From positions 38,196-102,195 of the forward strand of contig NZ_JABVEB010000007.1 in assembly GCF_014323665.1 (NCBI RefSeq): a stretch of DNA of 64,000 bases. Direction: 5' to 3'. The notes beneath the pieces are model-generated. The model was not told the origin of the DNA, searched no databases, and saw only the letters and a program-made list of their open reading frames with translations. Positions 17,869 to 26,573 of this stretch are shown in pieces (position 1 is the stretch's first letter; each line of letters starts with the position of its first letter). This DNA comes from Actinomadura sp. HBU206391 (lineage in GTDB: Bacteria > Actinomycetota > Actinomycetes > Streptosporangiales > Streptosporangiaceae). Both the position numbers and the translations under genes were made by a program.

Positions 17869-19506
17869 ATGTCCGATGCGTTCATCATCTGTTCCCATCT
17901 CTCCTTCTCCTGGCCCGACGACACCCCGGTCTTCCAGGACCTGTCCTTCACCGTGGGCGGCGGCCGTACGGGCCTCGTCGCGCCGAACGGCGCCGGTAAG
18001 AGCACCCTGCTGAAGCTGATCGCCGGCGAGTACCGGCCCGGTGGCGGGACCGCGTCCGTCGAGGGGGTGCTCGGCTATCTCCCGCAGACCCTGCCCCTCG
18101 TCGGCGACCTGACTGTGGGGGAGGTCCTGGGAATCGCGCCGGTGATCAGGGCACTGGACGCCATCGAGTCCGGAGACGCCAGCGAGGAGCACTTCACCAC
18201 GATCGGCAGCGACTGGGACATCGAGGAGCGCACTCGTGCCGAGCTGGACCGGCTCGGCCTCGGGGACGTCTCCCTCACTCGGCGCCTGCACACCCTGAGC
18301 GGTGGCCAGGTCGTCTCGCTCGGCCTGGCGGCACAGTTGCTGAAGCGGCCCGACGTCCTGCTGCTCGACGAACCGACCAACAACCTCGATCTCGACGCCC
18401 GCCGCAAGCTCTACGGCGTACTCGAGGAGTGGAACGGCTGCCTGCTGTTGGTCAGCCACGACCGGGCACTGCTCGACCGCATGGACCGGATCGCCGAACT
18501 CGACCGGGACGAGATCCGCTCCTACGGCGGGAACTTCACCGAGTACGAGGAGGCCGTGCGCGCCGCGCGTGAGGTCGCCGAGAAGAACGTCCGCAACGCC
18601 GAGCAGGAGGTCAAGCGGGAGAAGCGGGAGATGCAGCAGGCCCGCGAGCGGGCCGCACGCCGGGCCGGCAACGCCGCCCGCAACATCAAGGACGCCGGCC
18701 TGCCGAAGATCGTCGCCGGGGCGATGAAGCGCCGCGCCCAGGAGTCGGCGGGCAGGTCGAACGAGACGCACGCCGCACGGCTCAGCGATGCCAGGGCCCG
18801 GCTCGACGAGGCGGGCCGTGCTGTGCGCGACGAGCAGAAGATCGCGCTTGAACTGCCCGGGACCAACGTCCCCGCCGGACGCACGGTCTTCCTCGGCGAA
18901 CGGATGCGGGTCGGTTACGGTGAGCAGGCGATCTTCACCGGGGAGGGCGCCGACCTGGCGATCCGGGGCCCCGAGCGGATCGCCCTGACCGGCCCCAACG
19001 GCTCCGGCAAGTCCACCCTGCTACGCGTGATCAACGGTGAGCTGGTGCCGGAGGGCGGCGGGATCAAGCGGGCCGACGGCCGGGTCGCCTACCTGTCCCA
19101 ACGGCTGGACCTACTCGACCTCGACCGCACGGTGGCGGAGAACCTCGCCGCGTTCGCGCCCGGGATGCCGGAGGCGCAGCGGATGAACCTGCTCGCCCGC
19201 TTCCTGTTCCGGGGCTCCCGCATTCACCTCCCGGTCGGGGTGCTGTCCGGCGGCGAGCGGTTGCGCGCCACCCTGGCCTGCGTGCTGTGCGCCGAACCCG
19301 CACCGCAGTTGCTGCTGCTGGACGAACCGACCAACAACCTCGACCTGGTCAGCGTCGGCCAGCTCGAGAGCGCGCTCAGCGCATACGAAGGCGCGTTCGT
19401 GGTGGTCAGCCACGACGAGCGGTTCCTCGCGGAGATCGAGGTGAACCGCTGGCTGCGGATCTTCGAGGGCCGGCTGCTCGAGACGGGGCCGCCCGACGGC
19501 GACTGA
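17869..19506 (+). CDS. ABC-F family ATPase (possible ribosome-protection protein)
   Basis: 545-residue soluble protein with two ABC ATPase domains and no membrane segments. Walker A motifs are APNGAGKSTLL and GPNGSGKSTLL; signatures are LSGGQ and LSGGE; both Walker B segments read LLLDEPTNNLDL. The interdomain linker is a long charged helical hairpin (about residues 220-330), the part that reaches into the ribosome in ABC-F proteins. Members act in translation or protect ribosomes from macrolide, lincosamide or pleuromutilin antibiotics; which applies cannot be read from sequence alone. Start ATG 17869 has GAGG nine bases upstream. Confidence 0.9.
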   Translation: MSDAFIICSHLSFSWPDDTPVFQDLSFTVGGGRTGLVAPNGAGKSTLLKLIAGEYRPGGGTASVEGVLGYLPQTLPLVGDLTVGEVLGIAPVIRALDAIESGDASEEHFTTIGSDWDIEERTRAELDRLGLGDVSLTRRLHTLSGGQVVSLGLAAQLLKRPDVLLLDEPTNNLDLDARRKLYGVLEEWNGCLLLVSHDRALLDRMDRIAELDRDEIRSYGGNFTEYEEAVRAAREVAEKNVRNAEQEVKREKREMQQARERAARRAGNAARNIKDAGLPKIVAGAMKRRAQESAGRSNETHAARLSDARARLDEAGRAVRDEQKIALELPGTNVPAGRTVFLGERMRVGYGEQAIFTGEGADLAIRGPERIALTGPNGSGKSTLLRVINGELVPEGGGIKRADGRVAYLSQRLDLLDLDRTVAENLAAFAPGMPEAQRMNLLARFLFRGSRIHLPVGVLSGGERLRATLACVLCAEPAPQLLLLDEPTNNLDLVSVGQLESALSAYEGAFVVVSHDERFLAEIEVNRWLRIFEGRLLETGPPDGD

Positions 19507-19529
19507 AGGACGTACGGCTGGGTGGTCGG

Positions 19530-19967
19530 CTATGAGCTCGGGACCGGCTCGGGGTCGCTCGGCTTCTCGGTGGCGGGTGTGATGGGCGCGGTGCACTCGG
19601 GGCAGCGGCGTGCCTCGATCGGGATGCTCCGTGTGCACTCGGGGCAGTCGCGCTCGGTCTCGGCCTGGTCGCGTTCGAAGAACCGGAGCACCCGCGCCAC
19701 CGGCAGCACGACCACGAAATAGATCACCGCTGCGGAGATCAGGAAGGACAGCACCTCGGTCAGGAAGGCGCCGTAGGTGAACCGGGAGTCGCCGATCGTG
19801 AAGGCGAGATGGGCGAGGTTGGGCTGGCCACCGGCCAGGGACAGCAGCGGGGTGATGAAGGACTGCACGAACGCCTTGACCAGGCTGGCGAACTGCGTAC
19901 CGATGACGACCGCCACGGCCAGATCGACCAGGTTGCCGCGCAGAAGGAACTTCCTGAATCCACTCAT
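19530..19967 (-). CDS. mscL: large-conductance mechanosensitive channel with zinc-ribbon-like tail
   Basis: 145 residues. MscL opens under membrane tension to release solutes. The N-terminus FRKFLLRGNLVDLAVAVVIG and TM1 are canonical, the periplasmic loop is short, and TM2 (LISAAVIYFVVVLPV) is followed by the FFER segment. Beyond the usual C-terminal helix is an added pair of CPEC motifs (Cys108/111 and Cys122/125) that looks like a small zinc ribbon. It is convergent with the ABC-F gene, 23 bp apart. Confidence 0.93.
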   Translation of the reverse strand: MSGFRKFLLRGNLVDLAVAVVIGTQFASLVKAFVQSFITPLLSLAGGQPNLAHLAFTIGDSRFTYGAFLTEVLSFLISAAVIYFVVVLPVARVLRFFERDQAETERDCPECTRSIPIEARRCPECTAPITPATEKPSDPEPVPSS

Positions 19968-20037
19968 GGGCCCAGAGGTTTCCAGAAAGGGCGCCTTTTA
20001 CCCTGCCTTTGCAGATCTTGCCGGCCGTCGAATCGCC

Positions 20038-20874
20038 TCAGACCGGCCGGTGGGCCAGTAGCCTCAGCCCGACCGCGGCAAGGGTGCCGTCCCGGACTCG
20101 CCGCCGTTCGATGTCCCGCAGAGTGCCGAGCAGGCCCGCGCCGGCGTCGCCGGTGAGGAAACCGCCGAGGTAGCGGTGCAGGTACGGGCCGCGGGTGACC
20201 TCGCCCAGTTCGAGTTCGGCCGTGATGGCGTCGATCATCACCGCGCCCGGATGCATCGGGTCCTCGTCGCGGTGCCGGTGCGTCCATCGCCGCAGCGGGT
20301 CGGCGATCCGGTCGTCGTGCACGCGTGAGCGCAGCATGTGGCAGTCGCCCAGCAGCGCGGCGGTGTCGTAGAACCACGCGGCGGTCTGGTGATCGGCCCG
20401 GTCCCAGGCGAACTCGTCGGCGATCAGCGTGCCCCCGGGCCTTAGCAGGGCCCGTACGCGTGCCATCGCGCGGGACAGGCTCTCGACGTGGTGGAGCGAC
20501 AGGGAGAACAGCACCACGTCGAAGGGCTCGTCGTCATGGTCGGCGATGTCGGCGCGCGTCACGGGGGCGCCGCGCGCCTCGGCGGCGGCCACGGCCTCCG
20601 GGTCGGTGTCGATGGCCGTGACCTCGTAACCGAGGGCGCTCAACGCCACCGCCAGCTCGCCGCGTCCGCAGCCGGCGTCGAGGATCCGGGCGGGCGGTGG
20701 CGGCAGCCGGTCGGACAGGAACGTCAACTGCTCGGCGAGCCCGACCGGGCCGGCGTCGTCGGGCGGGGCGTCGGTGGACGGGACGGGGGTGGCGGGCGGA
20801 GAAGTGGGGGGAGGCGAGGTGGCGGGCGCTTGGTCGTCCGATCGGGTGGACGGGATTCTCGCTGGGCGGCTCAT
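20038..20874 (-). CDS. class I SAM-dependent methyltransferase
   Basis: 278 residues. After a Pro/Ser/Thr-rich N-terminus, SAM motif I is ILDAGCGRGELAVAL, motif II acidic residue AIDTD, and motif IV FDVVLFSLSLHHV, followed by LRPGGTLIADEF. The acceptor is unknown. ATG 20874 was chosen because the frame upstream runs through the divergent LysR gene. The 70-bp divergent gap suggests that the LysR protein controls it. Confidence 0.88.
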   Translation of the reverse strand: MSRPARIPSTRSDDQAPATSPPPTSPPATPVPSTDAPPDDAGPVGLAEQLTFLSDRLPPPPARILDAGCGRGELAVALSALGYEVTAIDTDPEAVAAAEARGAPVTRADIADHDDEPFDVVLFSLSLHHVESLSRAMARVRALLRPGGTLIADEFAWDRADHQTAAWFYDTAALLGDCHMLRSRVHDDRIADPLRRWTHRHRDEDPMHPGAVMIDAITAELELGEVTRGPYLHRYLGGFLTGDAGAGLLGTLRDIERRRVRDGTLAAVGLRLLAHRPV

Positions 20875-20944
20875 GCGTCCAGCATTCGGCGCATCCGGTA
20901 TGAGCACAACTGCAGGTTCATTGGATCTGCCATACGCTCCATGC

Positions 20945-21889
20945 ATGCTCGACACGTGGTCTCTACGGGTGCTGGTCGAAGTGGGGGAGCGGGGCTCGTT
21001 CTCCGCGGCCGCCGATGCCATGTCGCTGACCCAGCCGGCCGTGTCCCGCCAGATCGCGGGACTGGAGCGGCGGCTCGGGGTGCGCCTCTTCCAGCGGGTT
21101 CCGCGCGGGGTCCGAGCCACCGCCGCCGGCGAGGTGGCGCTGGACTCGGCTCGTGAGGTCCTGGCGCGGCTGCGGGCGATGGAGTCCCGGCTCACGGCCT
21201 TCGCCCACCTCGAGACGGGGCGGCTGCGGCTCTCGGCGTTCTCCAGCGCGAACACGTTCTTCGTGCCCGAGGCCGTACGCCGGTTCGGCGACGCCCACCC
21301 CGGGGTGACGCTCAGCCTGCTCCAGGCCGACCCGGCCGGTCCCGTGGCGGCGGTCCGCGACGGGCGCGTCGACGTGGCGCTGGCGACGGCCTGGGACCTG
21401 CCCGGCGCTCGCGGGGACGCGGGAGACGAACCGGCGCCGGACGACCCCAGGCCGGCCGAGGACGTCGAATCGATCCCGCTGCTCGACGAGGAACTCCAGG
21501 TGGCCGTGGCGGCCGATCACCGGCTGGCGCGGCACGACCGGGTACGGCTACGCGACCTGCGGGAGGAGACGTGGATCGAGGGAGCGCACCCGGACTGCCT
21601 CGGCCCGGTCGCCGATCTCGCCGACGCCCTCGGCGGTCCACCGCGCATCGGGTTCACCTGCGACGACTGGAACGGCAAGCAGGCCCTCGTCGCCGCCGGC
21701 GCAGGTGTCATGCTCGTGCCCACGTTGGCCGGGCCCGCCATGCGCCGTGATGTCATGCTGCGCGCCGTCACCCCGGCGCTGCCGTCCCGCCGGCTGTACG
21801 TTGTCGCGGCGCCGCCGCCCTTCCGCGCGCCGGCGGTCGCGGCGATGCTGACGATCCTCGTCGCGCTCGCCGCCCGGCACCGGTCCTGA
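20945..21889 (+). CDS. LysR-family transcriptional regulator
   Basis: 314 residues. The N-terminal winged HTH reads RGSFSAAADAMSLTQPAVSRQIAGLERRLG, with the usual LF(Q)R..RGV turn. The C-terminal substrate-binding domain starts near residue 90 (GRLRLSAFSSANTFFVPEAV). A small acidic insert around residues 155-175 (ARGDAGDEPAPDDPRPAED) is unusual. The gene is divergent from the methyltransferase; LysR proteins commonly bind such intergenic regions, so autoregulation and control of that gene are likely. Confidence 0.93.
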   Translation: MLDTWSLRVLVEVGERGSFSAAADAMSLTQPAVSRQIAGLERRLGVRLFQRVPRGVRATAAGEVALDSAREVLARLRAMESRLTAFAHLETGRLRLSAFSSANTFFVPEAVRRFGDAHPGVTLSLLQADPAGPVAAVRDGRVDVALATAWDLPGARGDAGDEPAPDDPRPAEDVESIPLLDEELQVAVAADHRLARHDRVRLRDLREETWIEGAHPDCLGPVADLADALGGPPRIGFTCDDWNGKQALVAAGAGVMLVPTLAGPAMRRDVMLRAVTPALPSRRLYVVAAPPPFRAPAVAAMLTILVALAARHRS

Positions 21890-21957
21890 ACGGTCATGGC
21901 GGCTTCCGCTCGCGTGCGGCGGGACGCGATGACCGGATCACGGCCTGACCGGATGGA

Positions 21958-22608
21958 TCAGAGCCTGAGGGGTTCGCCGTCCATCCAGCCGGCGAGGCGG
22001 TCGCGGTCGACCAGGACGAGCCGGTTCTCGGCCTCCGCGAGCGCCGGGCGGGTGAAGGTGCTCGAAGTGACCAGGACGCCGACGTGCCCGGTGTAGGCGC
22101 CGTGCACCGCGCCGACGAGGTTGCGCACCCGGTCGGCGCCGACGGTGCGCATCTGGCGTTTGCACTGCACGGCGATCTTGCGGCCGTCGGGGGTGCGGGC
22201 GACGACGTCGGCCCCTCTGTCGCCGCTCCGGCCGATCCTGCTGACCGCCCTGTAGCCGTCGCGGCGCAACAGGTCGGCGACGAACTCCTCGAACATCGGC
22301 CCGCTCATCTCGTCGACCCGGTCCAGGTGCCCGAGCCGCCGTAGCCGGGTCTGCAGGGCCCGTGCCCGCTGCCTCTCGGTGACGACGGCGACCGCGCCGA
22401 CCACGGCGAGCACGAGCACGACGACCGCGACGGTGACGACCTGCCACTGGTGGGCGGCGACGAACCCGGCGACCGCCCGCGTGACCGTGACGATCAACCA
22501 CCCGGCGGCGACCCCACCGGCCAGCGCGGTCGCCGCGAGTCCGGCGACCATGAGCGGCGGTGTGCCCCTCGGCGTCGGGCGGGGCCCGGTCGGCTCGGGG
22601 GTTGCCAT
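21958..22608 (-). CDS. membrane-anchored Mrr-like restriction endonuclease domain protein
   Basis: 216 residues. Two hydrophobic helices at the N-terminus (about 18-50 and 55-80) are followed by a PD-(D/E)xK nuclease fold of the Mrr_cat type: GPMFEEFVADLLRRDGY, then the active-site pattern GADVVAR with IAVQCKRQ (Asp and Gln-x-Lys), then GVLVTSSTFTRPA. Mrr proteins cut modified DNA; membrane-bound versions are common in actinobacteria and of unclear role. ATG 22608 has GGAGGG upstream. The open frame to 22710 was not used. Confidence 0.85.
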   Translation of the reverse strand: MATPEPTGPRPTPRGTPPLMVAGLAATALAGGVAAGWLIVTVTRAVAGFVAAHQWQVVTVAVVVLVLAVVGAVAVVTERQRARALQTRLRRLGHLDRVDEMSGPMFEEFVADLLRRDGYRAVSRIGRSGDRGADVVARTPDGRKIAVQCKRQMRTVGADRVRNLVGAVHGAYTGHVGVLVTSSTFTRPALAEAENRLVLVDRDRLAGWMDGEPLRL

Positions 22609-23007
22609 GGGATGCCCTCCAGCGGCCCGTCGGCTGAGCCTCAGAATGACACGGGCCGCGGGCAACGGGCGGTGACCGGGTTCGGCCGCGGAACCTCGTT
22701 CGTACGGCAATGCCCATCCGCTGGTCTTGAGTTCCTCCAGGGTGGGCCATTTCTGCCGGTCCCGGTCGCGCGTGGGCGGTGCGACGCCGGAGGCGGCGGG
22801 ATCGTAGGTCGGTGGCGGTGGGCGGGACGGTGCGCCTGAACGTGTGCGCGCCGGCGACTCGCGCGGTGTCGACCGGCGCGCACACCCTCACCTCTTCGGC
22901 AGATCTGGCCGTACGCCACAATTTCGGTGACAGGAATTTCACCTCGTCGCCGCACGCCGCCGTTAATGTGGGAATTGCACATCTGGCGGCATCGAAGGGG
23001 AGCGAAC
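22609..23007. promoter_or_regulatory. 399-bp divergent intergenic region
   Basis: Separates the leftward Mrr-like gene from the rightward XRE regulator. It must hold both promoters. GGTGACAGG and GGGAATTGC are visible near 22928-22978, but I see no clear paired promoter motif, no hairpin of note and no small gene with a good ribosome site. Confidence 0.4.
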
Positions 23008-23913
23008 ATGATCACCGTTCGGGCCGCGGCGATGCCGCCGGGTGGGCAGGTCGGCGAGTCGCAGCACTCAGGACCGACGATGTCGCGGATGCTGCTCGGC
23101 GCGCAGCTGCGCCGATTGCGCGAGGCCGCGGGCGTCACCCGGGAGGAGGCCGGTTATGCGATCCGGTCCTCCGAGTCCAAGATCAGCCGGCTGGAGCTCG
23201 GCCGGATCGGCTCCAAGCCGCGGGATGTGGCCGATCTGCTCACTCTGTACGGCGTGGGCGACACCGCCGAGCGCGCGGTGCTGCTCGCCGTGGTCGAACA
23301 GGCCAACAAGCCGGGCTGGTGGCAGCCCTACAAGGATGTGCTGCCCGGCTGGTTCGAGGCCTACCTGGGGCTGGAACAGGCCGCGTCCCTCATCCGCACC
23401 TACGAGGTGCAGTTCGTTCCCGGGCTGCTGCAGACCGAGGCCTACGCCCGGGCGGTGATCCGGCTCGGCCACGAGGAGGTCTCGCAGCGGGAGATAGAGC
23501 GCCGGGTCGAGGTGCGGATGCGCCGCCGACGGCTGCTGCGCGAGCCGGACGGGCTCAAGCTGTGGGCGGTACTGGACGAAGCGGCGCTGCGGCGGCCGTG
23601 CGGCAGCACCGCGACCATGCGGGCCCAGTTGGAGCATCTCGTCGAGATGGCCGAGCTCCCCCACGTCACCCTCCAGGTGATGCCCTTCAGCGCCGGCGGC
23701 CACGCCGCGGCGGGCGGGCCCATCACGATCCTGCGCCTGCCCGGTGGCGAGCTGCCCGATGTGGTCTATCTGGAACAGCTGACCACCGCCGTCTACCTCG
23801 ACAAACCGGTCGACACCGAGCACTACTGGCACGTGATGAACCAGTTGGGCATCGAAGCAGAGCCGCCGGCCGAGACCACGGAACTCCTGCGCCGGATGCT
23901 CCGAGAGTTCTAG
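23008..23913 (+). CDS. XRE-family regulator with DUF5753 domain
   Basis: 301 residues. The HTH_31/XRE DNA-binding domain is at about 30-85 (LGAQLRRLREAAGVTREEAGYAI with SSESKISRLELGR). The DUF5753 ligand-type domain is at about 105-290 (WFEAYLGLEQAASLIRTYEVQFVPGLLQTEAYARAVI). Start ATG 23008 follows AAGGGGAGC. This family, common in Streptomyces and relatives, is usually encoded with a small DUF397 protein. No DUF397 frame appears in the 250 bp downstream. Confidence 0.92.
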   Translation: MITVRAAAMPPGGQVGESQHSGPTMSRMLLGAQLRRLREAAGVTREEAGYAIRSSESKISRLELGRIGSKPRDVADLLTLYGVGDTAERAVLLAVVEQANKPGWWQPYKDVLPGWFEAYLGLEQAASLIRTYEVQFVPGLLQTEAYARAVIRLGHEEVSQREIERRVEVRMRRRRLLREPDGLKLWAVLDEAALRRPCGSTATMRAQLEHLVEMAELPHVTLQVMPFSAGGHAAAGGPITILRLPGGELPDVVYLEQLTTAVYLDKPVDTEHYWHVMNQLGIEAEPPAETTELLRRMLREF

Positions 23914-24161
23914 GGCGCGTCCCGTAGATTCCGCGGGTGCGTGTGCCAGGTCAAGAACGGGATCGCGGAGCCAGATGCGGATCGAGGCGTCGTTGATGGT
24001 GTCCTCGAGGCGTTGAGGGTCGTCGCCGACGGCGATGAGCCGGGCTGCGGCGGGGCGGGCGAGGGCCGAGGGGGGCGGATCCGACCGGCCGGAGAAGGCC
24101 GTCCGGCCCGGACGGCCGCCGGTGACGTGGTCGTATGTGCGTTTTTTGTCCTATTCCGGGC

Positions 24162-24758
24162 ATGTTTCCGCAGGTGGGGACTGAAGTCAGCCCGACGGGG
24201 GTGGCACCTGCGGGCAGCGGCAGCGACGACACCGTCCTGGCGGCGCGAGCGCGGCAGGGAGGGCTGGACGCCTTCGAAGAGCTGTCCCGCCGCCATTACC
24301 GCGCCCTTTACCGGGTCGCGCTGCGCATGCTGGACGACACGCGCGACGCCGAGGACGCCACCCAGGAGGCCTTCGAACGGGCCTGGCTCGCGCTGCCGGC
24401 CTTTGAGGGACGAGCGGCCTTTCGCACCTGGATCTATCGCATCTTGACCAACGTCTGTCTCAAGAACCGCCAGCGGCGGCGTCACGTGCTGTTGTCACTC
24501 GACGAGGCCAGAGACGCCCCCGACACTCCGCAGGACGAACCCGAGGCGATCGTCGAACGGGCCGATCGCGACCGTGCCCTCCGCCGCGCGATCGCGGCCC
24601 TTCCGCCCGAACAGCGCTCTCCGCTCGTCCTGCGCGAGTACGCCGGCTGCTCCTACCAGGAGATCGCCCAGATCCTGGGCATCACCATGCCGGCCGTTCG
24701 CGGCCGGCTGCACCGCGCTCGCGTCGAGCTGATGGAGGCGATGCGCCCGTGGGTGTGA
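24162..24758 (+). CDS. RNA polymerase sigma factor, sigma-70/ECF type
   Basis: 198 residues. Region 2 reads YRALYRVALRMLDDTRDAEDATQEAFERAW with FRTWIYRILTN. Region 4 reads LPPEQRSPLVLREYAGCSYQEIAQILGITMPAVRGRLHRAR. No anti-sigma gene is adjacent; the next gene is an Asp23-like protein overlapping its stop by ten bases. ATG 24162 is preferred, but ATG 24135 is possible and neither has a strong ribosome site. By position it may drive the gas-vesicle/alkaline-shock block that follows; that is inference. Confidence 0.9.
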   Translation: MFPQVGTEVSPTGVAPAGSGSDDTVLAARARQGGLDAFEELSRRHYRALYRVALRMLDDTRDAEDATQEAFERAWLALPAFEGRAAFRTWIYRILTNVCLKNRQRRRHVLLSLDEARDAPDTPQDEPEAIVERADRDRALRRAIAALPPEQRSPLVLREYAGCSYQEIAQILGITMPAVRGRLHRARVELMEAMRPWV

Positions 24759-25072
24759 CCATCGATCTGCGTGATCCCGGTGTCACCCGACTGGCGACGC
24801 GGGTGCTGGACCGGCTGGCCGCGCACGCCGCCGGACGGGTGCGTGGAGTGCGGAACGTACGCGCGATCACGCTGTCGCCGCCGTCGCCGGAGCGCCCGGT
24901 CGTTCGGGTCGGCCTCGTGATCACCGGCGACCATGGTGTCCACCTCCCCTCGCTTACCGAGACGGTCAGCGGTGCGGTGCGGGCCGAGCTCCAGCGGCAC
25001 TTCCCCGGCTGCGCCGTCGCCGTCGCGGTCGACGTCGCGGCACCGGCTCGCGTCTCTCACAGAACGTCGTAG
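24749..25072 (+). CDS. short Asp23-like protein
   Basis: 107 residues, GTG start inside the sigma-factor gene with GGAGGCG upstream. The pattern fits an Asp23/Gls24-type alpha-beta domain: RVLDRLAAHAAGRVRGVRNV, strand VVRVGLVITGDHGVHLPSL, helix LTETVSGAVRAELQRHF, strand AVAVAVDVA. Similar truncated Asp23-like proteins accompany full Asp23 proteins in actinobacteria, and a full one lies 7 kb away. Convergent with gvpK. Function in envelope stress is by family association. Confidence 0.6.
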   Translation: MGVTIDLRDPGVTRLATRVLDRLAAHAAGRVRGVRNVRAITLSPPSPERPVVRVGLVITGDHGVHLPSLTETVSGAVRAELQRHFPGCAVAVAVDVAAPARVSHRTS

Positions 25073-25123
25073 AGGCTCGCACAACGTCGGCGAACATCGC
25101 AGAGGGCGGGAGCGCGCGGTCGC

Positions 25124-25480
25124 TCATTCGGGCGGAAGCAGGGTGCCGAGCGGGCCGAGGTCGAGGTTCAGGTCTCGCCGGTCGATGTCGAAGCGCTCCT
25201 GGAGCCCGGTCATCGCCTCCTCCAGCCGCATGAGCGCCAGCCCGAGTCGCTCCACCTGCTCGTCGGAGAGATCGCCGGTGTCGACCCTGCGCAGAGCCTG
25301 GCGCTCCATGAGCTGGCGGACCAGCTCGACGACGGTGAGGACGAGCCGTACGAGATCGCGCTGCACCGCATCGGGATCGGTCTCCAGCCGGTGGGGCAGC
25401 CGCCGGACCTCACCCCGGGTCACCTCGGATGACCGCCGTGGCCCGGCGGCGTCGCGGCGGCGGGGTCGGGGGGTGCTCAC
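25124..25480 (-). CDS. gvpK: gas vesicle protein GvpK
   Basis: 118 residues and last gene of the leftward gas vesicle operon. GvpK is a conserved assembly protein. Diagnostic segments are DPDAVQRDLVRLVLTVVELVRQLMERQALRRV, the DLSDEQVERLGLALMRLEEAM helix and the C-terminal LNLDLGPLGTLLP. GTG start 25480 overlaps the gvpS stop (GTGA). Confidence 0.95.
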   Translation of the reverse strand: MSTPRPRRRDAAGPRRSSEVTRGEVRRLPHRLETDPDAVQRDLVRLVLTVVELVRQLMERQALRRVDTGDLSDEQVERLGLALMRLEEAMTGLQERFDIDRRDLNLDLGPLGTLLPPE

Positions 25481-25794
25481 GGCGGCGTCTCTTCCCGTGA
25501 CCGTGCGGGCCGCCGGTGCTCGTCCAGCCGGGTGAGGGCGCCGACCTCACCCCCGATCCTCTCCATGTCCGGACGAATCGACTCCATTTCGGGACGAATT
25601 GACGCGATGATCGCGCGGAGTGAGATCCGTACGAGATCGACGTCCGCGATCGAGATCGTGATGTCGCCGGTGATCACGACACCGCCTGCCAGCAACCGGT
25701 CCAGCAGGTCCACCAGCGCGACGCGTTCGCCTCGCGCGAGAGCCGATCGCTTGGGCGGCGGCGGTACCGGAATTCCGGTCAGCGTTCGGTCCAC
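25477..25794 (-). CDS. gvpS: gas vesicle protein GvpS (GvpA/J/M family)
   Basis: 105 residues with the GvpA-family fold in the middle: ALVDLLDRLLAGGVVITGD then ISIADVDLVRISLRAIIASI. The Gly/Val changes and position between gvpL and gvpK match GvpS of Streptomyces, a minor structural or nucleating homologue of GvpA. A short C-terminal tail contains two near-repeats (RPEMESI, RPDMERI). Start GTG 25794, inside the end of gvpL with GAGGAGGAG upstream. Confidence 0.88.
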   Translation of the reverse strand: MDRTLTGIPVPPPPKRSALARGERVALVDLLDRLLAGGVVITGDITISIADVDLVRISLRAIIASIRPEMESIRPDMERIGGEVGALTRLDEHRRPARSREETPP

Positions 25795-26573
25795 GGCTCC
25801 TCCTCGGTGGCGAAGGAGTACGGCGCCCACGGTCCGGTCAGCTCCAGCCGGACCCCGGAACGGAGCCCGGCGAGCCGGGTCACGGCCGTGCGGAAGTCGT
25901 CCGCCCGCGCGTCGTCGACGAGGTAGGCCGCGTTGAGGATCATCCAGCCCTCATGCCCGGACAACTGCGGGTCCTGGGGCGGATGACTGCGGCTCGTGGC
26001 CGCGAGGCCGCGAAGCTCGGAGTCGATCTGGTCGGCGCAGGCCGCCGCCTCCTGGTGCGCCTTCTCCTCGGTGTTCTGCTGTGCCCGGCGGCGCAGGAGG
26101 TAGGCGGTTCCGGGGCTGCTCTGCCCGGCGTCGTCGCCCGTCCGGCCGCCGGTCCTGAACTCCTCGGGGTCGGCGTAGGCCTTCACGCCCCATTCGGTAC
26201 GCCCGGTGATCCGGTCCAGGGCCTCGGTGAACTCCTCGCCGCGCTCGCGCAGCACCTCTCGCACCCGCTGGTCGCTCCGGTAGACGGTGACGAGCCGCAG
26301 CGGCAGTGTGACGGCGAGGGCCGCCATGACGTCGACGACCGAGTGGTGAGCGCGCGCCGTCGACTCGAGCCAGCGGAGATCCTCCAGATTGCGGCGGAGC
26401 GCCTCCTCCCCGAACTCCGCCAGGTCGACGGTGCTCACCAGTGCCGTGAGGCCGGCATGCTCGACCGCCCGGACGGGCGCCCCGGCGACGCCGCCGATCC
26501 CCTCCATCGCCTTCGTCACCTGATCGGGAAGGCCACGGCTGACGGCGTAGACATAGACCCCGGTCTCAGTCAC
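25779..26573 (-). CDS. gvpL: gas vesicle protein GvpL/F family (second copy)
   Basis: 264 residues of the GvpF/GvpL family, which binds GvpA and guides early assembly. Typical marks: GVYVYAVSRG at the N-terminus, HHSVVDVMAALAVTLPLRLVTVYRSDQRVREVL, LDRITGRTEWGVKAY, and the C-terminal WMILNAAYLVDDARADDFRTAV with ELTGPWAPYSF. GTG 26573 with GAGGAGG upstream was chosen; the extra 36 residues of the longer frame have no family match. Overlaps gvpJ at its start and gvpS at its end. Confidence 0.93.
   Translation of the reverse strand: MTETGVYVYAVSRGLPDQVTKAMEGIGGVAGAPVRAVEHAGLTALVSTVDLAEFGEEALRRNLEDLRWLESTARAHHSVVDVMAALAVTLPLRLVTVYRSDQRVREVLRERGEEFTEALDRITGRTEWGVKAYADPEEFRTGGRTGDDAGQSSPGTAYLLRRRAQQNTEEKAHQEAAACADQIDSELRGLAATSRSHPPQDPQLSGHEGWMILNAAYLVDDARADDFRTAVTRLAGLRSGVRLELTGPWAPYSFATEEEPWTER

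Noticed and set aside
23914..24161. Leftward open stretch reading RLIAVGDDPQRLEDTINDA and onward
   Set aside because: It has coding-like composition but no start, no ribosome site and no family I recognise; it could be a gene remnant, but this is not enough to call one.
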